From an uncultured Bacilli bacterium (GTDB lineage Bacteria > Bacillota_I > Bacilli_A > RF39 > UBA660): 13,786 nt of DNA. The translations under genes and the position numbers were made by a program. Where the stretch lies: the NCBI GenBank assembly GCA_947584955.1, contig CANPWS010000017.1, positions 1 to 13,786 of the forward strand, written 5' to 3'. The notes under the pieces were generated by a model that saw only the letters and a list, made by a program, of their open reading frames with translations, was not told the DNA's origin and did not search any database. Positions 8,453 to 13,786 of the stretch are shown piece by piece; the first letter of the stretch is position 1, and the number at the start of each line of letters is the position of its first letter.

Positions 8453-8563
8453 ATGAATAATTGTTTATCAAAAGTAACCTGGGGGGGGGGTTATTTAGCT
8501 AAAAAAAAAAACTTATATTACTTTTTACAATTTTCAGAAATATTATGTATTGTGAATATATGA
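8453..8563 (+). CDS. Leader ORF 1 (36 aa) spanning the G10 and A11 tracts
   Basis: A short reading frame with a proper ribosome site (GAAAGGA, 9 nt before the ATG), beginning MNNCLSKVTWGGGYLA. Its glycines are encoded by the ten-G tract and its lysines by an A11 tract. As read, it ends in TGA at 8561-8563, overlapping the SGNH start ATG 8560 as ATGA, an arrangement typical of translational coupling. With 9 G it would stop at TAG, with 11 G at TAA, both right after the tract and about 60 nt before the SGNH start. Aligning it with leader 2 shows that a frame conserved in both copies (FYxFQKxY, then TGA 4 nt before the SGNH start) would need 10 or 7 A instead of 11. Peptide function, if any, is unknown; a switch or coupling role is inferred. 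Confidence 0.6.
   Translation: MNNCLSKVTWGGGYLAKKKNLYYFLQFSEILCIVNI
8481..8490 (+). repeat. Homopolymeric G10 tract 1 (candidate phase-variation site)
   Basis: Ten consecutive G inside leader ORF 1, in a sequence that is otherwise about three quarters A+T. Glycine elsewhere in the window is mostly GGA or GGT, so three consecutive G-only codons are not explained by codon habit. Poly-G runs of 8-12 are established slipped-strand mispairing sites in other bacteria, for example Campylobacter. The surrounding 18 nt (acctggggggggggttat) are the same in the second copy. Confidence 0.85.
8501..8511 (+). repeat. A11 tract within leader ORF 1
   Basis: Eleven A in a row, 10 nt after the G tract. The second copy has no such run, and its spacer is 4 nt shorter at this point, so the tract probably expanded. 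One extra A (12) would, with 10 G, leave an open frame from the leader start directly into the SGNH gene. One fewer (10) would restore the frame shared with leader 2. Confidence 0.6.
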
Positions 8564-9608
8564 GAAAATTAGTAAAAGGTATTATATTCGTATTAATTTT
8601 TTGCTTTATTTGGAATCAAGTATTTAAAGTTTTATGGATACAAAAAAATTCTACTTCTTATTTTTATGATGAACCTAAAAATTCATTAGATGTTGTTTAT
8701 ATAGGAGCTAGTCATGCTTATGTTCACTTTAACCCCACTTTAGCTTATCATCAATTTGGATTTAAAACAGGATTTTTAGCTTCTGGTGAACAGCCTGGAA
8801 TATTAATTGAGAATTTATTAAAGGAAGCACAAAAATATCAAAATCCTAAAGTTTTTATTATTGATGTGACGCAATATTCTGTTGATTTTGCTTATAAAGA
8901 AGGTCCTGTTAGAAATAGTATTGATGCTCTTAGATTTTCTAAAAATAGACTTAATGCAATTAATAATATATTAAAGTATAATGATATAGAAAAAGCTGAT
9001 GTTAATTCTAAGTCTGGTAATAAAAAGATTAATTACATTTTTAGTTTTTTAACACATCATAATAGTTGGAAGTACTTGGCAGAAATTAATTTTGTAGGAG
9101 ATAAAAGATTATATAAATCTTATTACTTTAGTAAAGGAACGACGAAAAGTGTTCCATTTGAACCATTTCTTTGGCCAAATAAGAATTGCCAAATGTAAAT
9201 AAAAATATTTTAATTCATTTAATAGAATATATTAAAAAGAATGATTTAAATGTTATATTTGTAATTCCTAAAAAATTATATATAGATAAAGCAAAAGGAA
9301 TACCAGAAAGATTAAATACAATAATAGACATTATGAATAACAATAATTTAAAAATTATTAACTTTAATACATTAGATGATTTTGAAATAGATTGGAAAAA
9401 AGATTTGCATAATTGGGATCATTTAAATGTTTATGGTTCTACTAAATATACAATGTATTTTTCAAAGTATTTAAAAAAATACTATCAATTAGAAGATCAT
9501 AGAAATAAAGAAAATGATTTATCTTGGGAAAGAGAATATCAACGATTTAAAGATGACTATAAAAAATATACAAATCAAAATTTTGATGATATAATAAAAA
9601 AATATTAG
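8560..9608 (+). pseudogene. SGNH/DltD-like acyltransferase, copy 1, frameshifted
   Basis: Counterpart of the intact gene at 9727-10785. An N-terminal signal-anchor starting MRKLVKGIIFVLIFCF is followed by the SGNH nucleophile motif YIGASHAYVHFN (S51). The frame is lost near 9181-9185: after WPN the frame runs to a TAA at 9196-9198, giving 212 aa, while the rest, from LPNVNKNIL to the end, continues in another frame (9186-9608). Against copy 2, 5 nt stand where 12 are found, consistent with a 7-nt deletion (ctatgga from an ancestral aatactatggaagaattg). The separated part keeps DLHNWDHLNVYG, the Asp/His end of the active site, so the truncated product lacks catalytic residues. I placed the start at ATG 8560, not 8545, because nucleotide similarity to copy 2 begins there and the leader stop overlaps it. 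No ribosome site lies directly upstream. A sequencing error is possible but does not resemble a homopolymer miscall. Confidence 0.85.
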
Positions 9609-9623
9609 AAAGGACATATTATT

Positions 9624-9722
9624 ATGGATAATCGTTTGCCAAAAATAACCTGGGGGGGGGGTTATCTAGCCAATACATTAATTTTTACTTTTTACGATTT
9701 TCAAAAATGGTATATTGGGTGA
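9624..9722 (+). CDS. Leader ORF 2 (32 aa) spanning the second G10 tract
   Basis: A short reading frame with a good ribosome site (AAAGGA at 9609-9614, 9 nt before the ATG), beginning MDNRLPKITWGGGYLA and ending FYDFQKWYIG. Its TGA (9720-9722) lies 4 nt before the SGNH start ATG 9727, close enough for reinitiation or coupling. If the G tract gained one base (11), the frame would run on to a TGA overlapping the SGNH start as ATGA. If it lost one (9), it would stop at a TAG (9667-9669 in current numbering), nearly 60 nt upstream. Differences from leader 1 in the shared frame look like amino-acid replacements of similar type (D/N, W/Y, I/V), which hints at past selection on the peptide. It does not end in the F-x-Y-x-x-F motif of DltX. 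Function unknown. Confidence 0.6.
   Translation: MDNRLPKITWGGGYLANTLIFTFYDFQKWYIG
9652..9661 (+). repeat. Homopolymeric G10 tract 2 (candidate phase-variation site)
   Basis: A second run of exactly ten G at the same place in leader ORF 2. It has stayed the same length as tract 1 although the flanking leader has diverged and the spacer differs by 4 nt. Keeping such a run in an AT-rich sequence suggests selection for an unstable tract or very recent duplication. Read-level length variation would decide whether it is active. Confidence 0.85.
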
Positions 9723-9726
9723 CTGT

Positions 9727-10785
9727 ATGAGAAAATTAGTAAAGAGTATTATATTTGTATTAATTTTTTGCTTTATTTGGAATCAAGTATTTAAAGTTTT
9801 ATGGATACAAAAAAATTCTACATCTTATTTTTACGATGAACCTAAAAATACACTGGATGCAGTATATATAGGAGCCAGTAATGTTTATGTTCATTTTAAT
9901 TCTACTTTAGCCTTCCAAAAATATGGATTTGCAACAGGTATATTATCAGCAGGAGATCAACCATCTGTTATAGTAAAATATCTTATTAAAGAAGCACAAA
10001 AATATCAAAATCCTAAAGTTTTTATTATAGATATAACACAGTTTTCTTTAGATTATTCTTATGCGACAGAAGGTGATGATAGAAATAGTATTGATGCAAT
10101 GAAATTTTCTAAAAATAGACTTGATGCAATTGATGCAATTCTTAAATATACTGATTTTGAAAAAAATGATCCAAATTCTAAATCAGGAAATAATAAAATT
10201 AATTATTATTTTAGTTATTTAACACATCATAATAGTTGGAAGTACTTAGCAGAAATTAATTTTGTAGGAGATAAAAGATTATACAAATCATATTATTTAA
10301 GTAAAGGAACAACCAAAAGTGTTCCATTTGATACTCCTACATGGCCAAATACTATGGAAGATTTACCAGCAGCAAATAAAGAAGTTTTATTAGATTTAAT
10401 TAATTATATTCAAGATTCTAAAATTAATGCATTATTCGTTGTTCCTAAAAGATTATATATATCAGATAATCGTGGAGTTCCAGAAAGAATAAATACAATT
10501 ATAAAAATGTTAGAGACAGAAAAATTTAAAGTAATTAATTTTAATACAGTTGATGATTTGGAGATTGATTATAAACATGATTTACATAACTTTAGTCATT
10601 TAAATGTTTATGGATCTACTAAGTATACTCTATATTTTTCAAAATATTTACATGATAATTATAAATTTGAAGATCATAGAGAAGACAAAAGATATTCTTC
10701 TTGGAATGAAGAATATCAACGATTTAAAAATGATTATAAAAAATATACAAATAAAAATTTTGATGATTTATTAGAGCAATATTAG
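9727..10785 (+). CDS. SGNH/DltD-like envelope acyltransferase, copy 2 (intact)
   Basis: A 352-aa protein anchored by one N-terminal membrane segment (MRKLVKSIIFVLIFCF...), with the rest outside the cell. The SGNH nucleophile is in AVYIGASNVYVHFN (S51). The C-terminal DLHNFSHLNVYGSTKYT carries the Asp/His pair (probably D285 and H291) expected of this fold. By analogy with DltD, Ser51 would accept the acyl group from Tyr506 of the MBOAT protein and pass it to a surface polymer. The start chosen is ATG 9727, where strong similarity to copy 1 begins; a TTG at 9715 is in frame but looks less natural. Only a weak GGGTGA precedes the start, overlapping the leader stop, so translation probably depends on leader ORF 2. 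The C-terminal tail (EYQRFKNDYKKYTNKNFDDLLEQY) is charged and shared with copy 1. The acceptor polymer is unknown. Confidence 0.82.
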   Translation: MRKLVKSIIFVLIFCFIWNQVFKVLWIQKNSTSYFYDEPKNTLDAVYIGASNVYVHFNSTLAFQKYGFATGILSAGDQPSVIVKYLIKEAQKYQNPKVFIIDITQFSLDYSYATEGDDRNSIDAMKFSKNRLDAIDAILKYTDFEKNDPNSKSGNNKINYYFSYLTHHNSWKYLAEINFVGDKRLYKSYYLSKGTTKSVPFDTPTWPNTMEDLPAANKEVLLDLINYIQDSKINALFVVPKRLYISDNRGVPERINTIIKMLETEKFKVINFNTVDDLEIDYKHDLHNFSHLNVYGSTKYTLYFSKYLHDNYKFEDHREDKRYSSWNEEYQRFKNDYKKYTNKNFDDLLEQY

Positions 10786-10801
10786 AAAAGAGGTTATTAA
10801 A

Positions 10802-11227
10802 ATGAACGAGTATAAATTTAGTGATATCGAATTAGGAATGGAAAAATCTTTTCAAGCTGATATTACAGAAGAAACTCTTGAAAAGTTTAAAGAGATAACA
10901 AAAGATATCAATCCGCTTCATAATGATGCAAAGTTTGCGAAAGAGATGGGTTATCCTGATAGAGTGGTTTATGGTGGTGTGACAAGTTCTTTTCTATCTA
11001 CTCTTGCTGGAGTTTATTTACCAGGTAAATACAGTTTAATACATAGTGAAGAAATATTATTTAAAAAACCTGTCTATTTAGTAGACAGTCCATTAACTAT
11101 TAAAGGAAAAGTAACTGAAATTTATGACTCATTTAAGCAATTTAAAATATCATTTTCTATTTATAATAATAAAAATGAAAAAGTTTGTAGAGGCACAATG
11201 AAAGTAGGTGTGTTAGATAATGAATAA
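10802..11227 (+). CDS. MaoC-like (R)-hydratase/dehydratase
   Basis: A 141-aa single hot-dog domain with the hydratase-2 motif KDINPLHNDAKFA, giving the expected catalytic Asp (D35) and His (H40), followed by VVYGGVTSSFLS. Relatives such as PhaJ interconvert (R)-3-hydroxyacyl and enoyl thioesters, on CoA or carrier protein. The ribosome site AAGAGG lies at 10788-10793. It overlaps the next gene, an SDR, by 8 nt, so the two are probably made together and act in sequence. In this operon it could act on an acyl group held by the carrier protein at 6647-6892. No ketosynthase is present in the window, so any chain extension would need enzymes from elsewhere. Family is firm; substrate is not. Confidence 0.85.
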   Translation: MNEYKFSDIELGMEKSFQADITEETLEKFKEITKDINPLHNDAKFAKEMGYPDRVVYGGVTSSFLSTLAGVYLPGKYSLIHSEEILFKKPVYLVDSPLTIKGKVTEIYDSFKQFKISFSIYNNKNEKVCRGTMKVGVLDNE

Positions 11228-11954
11228 AAAAGTATTATTAATAACAGGAGCTTCATCAGATATTGGAATAGAATTAATAAAACAAGAATATCAAAATTTT
11301 GATATTATTCTAGCACATTATACAAGCAATGATACGGAACTTAATAATTTGAAAAAAAAATTAGGTGAGAAAATAATTCTTTTTCAAAGTGATTTTCTAA
11401 TAAAAGAAGATACCTATAAATTAGTGGAAGAAATAAAAAGAAAAGGTTACATTCCTACTCATATTGTTCATTTATCAGCTGGCAAATTTGAAAATATGAA
11501 ATTTCATAAACTTTCATGGGATAAATTTGAAAAAGATATAAATATTGCATTACGATCTATTACAATAATATTAAATGAATTTTTACCTATAATGAGTAAA
11601 AATAAATATGGTAAAGTAATAATGATGTTAACATCTTGCACTTTAAATATTCCACCAAAATATTTATCTAGTTATGTAACAAGTAAATATGCTTTACTAG
11701 GGCTTTTAAAATCATTGTCAAATGAATATTCAGGAAAAGGCATAACGATAAATGGTGTATCACCATCTATGATAGAAACAAAGTTCTTAGACAATATCCC
11801 AAGTATTGTGATAGAACAAAATGCTCAAAATAGTCCTACTGGCAAAAATCTAACTGTAAATGATGTAGTACCTACAATTCAATTTTTATTAAGTGATAAT
11901 TCAAATTGTATAACAGGAATTAATATTCCAGTTACTAATGGAAATATTATGTAA
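11220..11954 (+). CDS. Short-chain dehydrogenase/reductase (FabG-like)
   Basis: A 244-aa classical SDR that would use NAD(P)H to reduce a 3-oxo group or run the reverse. The N-terminal Rossmann motif is TGASSDIG (T9-G16); the catalytic set is S139 in MMLTSC, Y152 and K156 in SYVTSKYALLG; the GITINGVSPSMIETKF segment is typical of FabG-like members. The usual NNAG is replaced by HLSAGKF, a modest departure. It starts inside the MaoC gene and closes the operon, about 110 nt before an intrinsic terminator. With MaoC it forms a reductase plus hydratase pair suited to a 3-hydroxyacyl thioester, which suggests the transferred acyl group is not simply glycerate. That inference rests on gene order alone. 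Confidence 0.85.
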   Translation: MNKKVLLITGASSDIGIELIKQEYQNFDIILAHYTSNDTELNNLKKKLGEKIILFQSDFLIKEDTYKLVEEIKRKGYIPTHIVHLSAGKFENMKFHKLSWDKFEKDINIALRSITIILNEFLPIMSKNKYGKVIMMLTSCTLNIPPKYLSSYVTSKYALLGLLKSLSNEYSGKGITINGVSPSMIETKFLDNIPSIVIEQNAQNSPTGKNLTVNDVVPTIQFLLSDNSNCITGINIPVTNGNIM

Positions 11955-12205
11955 AAGAAATAATATTAAATTGAAATTACGTATAAAGAAAAAGAAATTA
12001 AATTTATTTATATGATTATTAAGATTAAATAAAGTTGAATTTTTTATAAATTAAATTTGATACCCATATTATTCCTTATATTAGGATAATATGGTTTTTA
12101 TATTGAAAAAATAATTTATATGAAGAAAAACAAACATGGTGTAAATGGTAATATATAATAAGTTTTTTCATAATAATATTTTAGTAGTATATGAGGTGAT
12201 TTAAT
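11955..12205 (+). other. Intergenic region between the acylation operon and the sortase gene
   Basis: 251 nt of very AT-rich DNA with no coding signal. It holds the terminator at 12064-12099. Farther down, TATAAT at 12154-12159 could be a -10 for the sortase gene, but the matching -35 (caaaca at 12131-12136) is poor, so I do not call a promoter. The end carries the sortase ribosome site GAGGTGA (12193-12199). Nothing else is apparent. Confidence 0.6.
12064..12099 (+). terminator. Rho-independent terminator of the acylation operon
   Basis: The inverted repeat ccatattattcct / aggataatatgg (12064-12076 and 12083-12094) forms a 12-bp stem with one bulged T and a 6-nt loop, followed directly by TTTTT (12095-12099). 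It lies after the last gene of the operon and before the sortase gene, separating the two units. The stem is AT-rich apart from its G-C ends, as expected in this genome. Confidence 0.8.
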
Positions 12206-13069
12206 TTGAAAAAGTATATTTCTATAGAGGAATATTACAAGAAAGGATTAAATTTTAAAACTAAAAAGAAGAAAATAATAAGAAATGTATTAATAGTAGT
12301 ATGTTTAAGTATATTTTTTATTTCAATATATATTATAATTACTTGGAATATTGATAATTTTAAAATTAAACAAATAAATAAAGATATAAAAGATAAAACT
12401 ATTATAAGTAGTTATAATGATTCAGGTGAACTTATTAATCCTCCAAAAGATAAAAATAGTAATTACTATTACTATGTTAAAATGCCTTTTTATCAAATTG
12501 ATTTTTCTAACTTAATAAATAAAAATAGTGATACTGTAGCATATATTCATATAAATAATACTCTTATACATTATCCTATTGTAAAAACAAATGATAATAA
12601 TTATTACTTAAATCATTCATTTGATAAGAAACAAAATAAAGCAGGATGGATTTTTATGGATTATCGTAATAGTATTGATGAATTAAGTGAAAATACTATA
12701 ATATATGGGCATAGAAGATTAGATGGAACTATGTTTGGAACTCTTAAAAATATTTTATTACCATCTTGGCAAAGTAATAAAGATAATTATGTTATTTATA
12801 TTTCAACTTTGAAAGAAAATTATCTTTTTCAAATTTTTTCTGTTTATGTTATTGAAAAAGAAAATTATTACATAGAAACAAATTTTAATGTAAATAGTGA
12901 AAAACAAAAATGGATTAATACAATGAAACAAAGAAATATGGTTTCAATTAATACAGAAGTTAATATTAATGATAAATTTCTTACTTTATCAACTTGTTAT
13001 AATAATTCAGGCAAAAGATTAGTAGTACATGCTAAATTAATAAAGAAACAAAAAAATAAAAAAATGTAA
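12206..13069 (+). CDS. Class B sortase
   Basis: A 287-aa membrane-anchored transpeptidase that would cleave a sorting signal near the C-terminus of secreted proteins and attach them to peptidoglycan. One membrane segment lies near residues 25-47 after a basic stretch (KTKKKKIIRN), leaving the catalytic part outside. The catalytic triad is visible: H169 in IIYGHRR, C264 in TLSTCYNNSG and R271. The motifs DTVAYIHINNTLIHYPIV, DNNYYLNHSFD and GWIFMDYRNS match class B rather than class A or C sortases. The start is a TTG at 12206, chosen because GAGGTGA sits 6 nt upstream and the protein begins MKKYISIEEYYKKG. A secreted protein gene follows after 59 nt and is a plausible substrate. Confidence 0.9.
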   Translation: MKKYISIEEYYKKGLNFKTKKKKIIRNVLIVVCLSIFFISIYIIITWNIDNFKIKQINKDIKDKTIISSYNDSGELINPPKDKNSNYYYYVKMPFYQIDFSNLINKNSDTVAYIHINNTLIHYPIVKTNDNNYYLNHSFDKKQNKAGWIFMDYRNSIDELSENTIIYGHRRLDGTMFGTLKNILLPSWQSNKDNYVIYISTLKENYLFQIFSVYVIEKENYYIETNFNVNSEKQKWINTMKQRNMVSINTEVNINDKFLTLSTCYNNSGKRLVVHAKLIKKQKNKKM

Positions 13070-13128
13070 TAATAGATTTTTAATTATAACATATATATTT
13101 ATTGAGATGAAAGGAGAAGTATTTTTAA

Positions 13129-13786
13129 ATGAAGTTATGTTGTAATTTTATGAAAAAAATTTTTTGTTTTGGAATATTTATAGGTGCTTTAATGTTTATG
13201 TTTAATAAGTCAGCTAATGCATTAACTGCATGGAAATATGAAGATTGGAAAGATGGTGATGGTTATGGAACAAAATCCCAAACATCATCTAATATAACTA
13301 ATCTTAAAGGTGAAAAAGTTGAAAAAGATGGAATGAAAAAGGGACCTTTTAATAAAGCTAGTAAAGCAAAATTAAGTGATGGTATTAATGAAGAAGTTTA
13401 TGTAGGACTTAATTTAGATAATTATGAAAATAGTGAATTATTTGAATTATCTATTGCAGTAAATAAAAAAGAAGACAATAAAGAAGAAGAATATTTAACT
13501 GAGGCAGTTGTAATGACACAAAAATCTGGTGATAAATTCGTTTTAACAGCTGGATGGTATAAAAATAGAACTCCTATTGCGACGATAGATACAGATGGTG
13601 TTTATATTTATAAGTGGGAAATTAAAAAAGAAAATAATAAAATAAAAGTTAAATTTACAGTATTAGATTATGGTAAAGTTTTAGGAACAACAGATTTTGT
13701 AGAACTTGATATTGATGCATCTAAAGCTACTACTTTTAGATATTTATGGGCTTGTAATATAAAAGCTAATTATGGTGTAGATATAT
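13129..13786 (+). CDS. Secreted protein of unknown function, partial (3' end outside window)
   Basis: The open frame runs from ATG 13129 to the end of the window (219 codons, no stop seen). The N-terminus is a signal peptide: basic start (MKK at residues 8-10), hydrophobic core IFCFGIFIGALMFMF and a signal-peptidase I site after SANA (A31). The mature part is polar and lysine/glutamate-rich, with alternating hydrophobic residues (GVYIYKWEIKK, KIKVKFTVLDYG) that suggest beta-strands. I do not recognise the family. The ribosome site is AAGGAG at 13111-13116, with a slightly long 12-nt spacing. The position after the class B sortase suggests a sortase-anchored surface protein, but the C-terminus that would carry the sorting signal lies outside the window. 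Confidence 0.8.
   Translation, partial: MKLCCNFMKKIFCFGIFIGALMFMFNKSANALTAWKYEDWKDGDGYGTKSQTSSNITNLKGEKVEKDGMKKGPFNKASKAKLSDGINEEVYVGLNLDNYENSELFELSIAVNKKEDNKEEEYLTEAVVMTQKSGDKFVLTAGWYKNRTPIATIDTDGVYIYKWEIKKENNKIKVKFTVLDYGKVLGTTDFVELDIDASKATTFRYLWACNIKANYGVDI

Larger units (their letters stand above)
8437..9608 (+). repeat. Tandem duplication, unit 1 (leader ORF + SGNH gene)
   Basis: This unit and the one at 9609-10785 are diverged copies of one block of about 1.17 kb. Both contain, in order, an AGAAAGGA ribosome site, a leader start 9 nt later, a ten-G tract, an AT-rich spacer and an SGNH gene. Identity is patchy: a 65-nt stretch (8590-8654 against 9757-9821) is identical, as are 29- and 35-nt stretches around 9050-9110, while other parts differ markedly. 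Boundaries are approximate. Confidence 0.85.
9609..10785 (+). repeat. Tandem duplication, unit 2 (leader ORF + SGNH gene)
   Basis: Second copy of the block at 8437-9608, with the same order of ribosome site, leader start, ten-G tract and SGNH gene. It keeps the intact SGNH frame. The two units directly adjoin, so homologous recombination between them could delete one copy or produce a chimera. Boundaries are approximate. Confidence 0.85.

Noticed and set aside
9181..9198. Programmed ribosomal frameshift in SGNH copy 1
   Set aside because: There is no slippery heptamer or downstream structure at the junction, and comparison with copy 2 fits a plain 7-nt deletion.
9624..9722. Leader peptide as a DltX-like microprotein
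   Set aside because: It is 32 aa with a short hydrophobic part and ends in KWYIG, without the F-x-Y-x-x-F C-terminus. The MBOAT protein already carries that motif.
9715..9726. TTG 9715 as start of SGNH copy 2 (and ATG 8545 for copy 1)
   Set aside because: Similarity between the copies becomes strong at MRKLVK, no ribosome site favours the longer forms, and the leader stops are positioned next to ATG 9727 and on ATG 8560.
8453..9729. G-tract slippage fusing the leader directly to the SGNH protein (simple in-frame ON/OFF)
   Set aside because: The frame that would join leader to SGNH meets a stop right after the tract in both copies (TAA with 11 G in copy 1, TAG with 9 G in copy 2). Only A-tract change in copy 1 could fuse them, so coupling is the better model.
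12131..12159. Promoter for the sortase gene
   Set aside because: TATAAT is present, but the -35 matches only 3 of 6 bases and TATAAT-like sequences are common in such AT-rich DNA.
1..13786. CRISPR array, tRNA/rRNA genes, insertion sequence or phage genes
   Set aside because: No regularly spaced repeats, tRNA-like or rRNA-like sequence, transposase or integrase could be seen on either strand.

Overview
The window comes from a very AT-rich (about a quarter G+C by eye) Gram-positive-type bacterium, probably a low-GC Firmicute or gut Bacilli/Clostridia relative. The evidence is strong AGGAGG-like ribosome sites, a class B sortase, Dlt-like envelope acylation genes and standard TGA stops with TGG for Trp. 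No species can be named from this sequence. Every gene is on the + strand.

Region 1 (1-4787) looks like the end of a surface-glycan locus. It holds a sugar-phosphate-type nucleotidyltransferase, a membrane protein that joins a flippase-like domain to an APH-type kinase domain, a HAD phosphatase overlapping it by ATGA, and a polytopic GT-C-like membrane protein. Together, kinase + phosphatase + nucleotidyltransferase suggests production of a nucleotide-activated precursor, with membrane proteins for export or assembly.

Region 2 (4788-11954) starts at a good promoter candidate and encodes a Dlt-analogous acylation pathway. An FkbH-type HAD-IIIC protein would load a glyceryl unit from 1,3-bisphosphoglycerate onto the adjacent acyl carrier protein. 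An MBOAT protein would carry it across the membrane; its last six residues are FIYRQF, matching the C-terminal tyrosine acyl-shuttle hexapeptide known from DltX and from MBOAT fusions. Two tandem SGNH/DltD-like transferases would place it on a surface polymer. MaoC-like and SDR proteins at the end suggest that the acyl unit is remodelled.

The most striking feature lies in region 2. Each SGNH gene is preceded by its own short leader reading frame with a good ribosome site and a run of exactly ten G inside it. Such tracts are classic slipped-strand phase-variation sites and are out of place in this AT-rich sequence. By my frame analysis, G-tract length decides whether ribosomes finish the leader next to (or overlapping) the SGNH start, or stop about 60 nt upstream. 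The SGNH genes themselves have no convincing ribosome site. The first SGNH copy is also broken by a frameshift consistent with a 7-nt deletion; the second is intact. This suggests phase-variable, recombinable acylation of a surface polymer.

Region 3 (11955-13786) has a clear intrinsic terminator, then a class B sortase with a TTG start, and the beginning of a secreted protein that runs off the window and may be the sortase's substrate.
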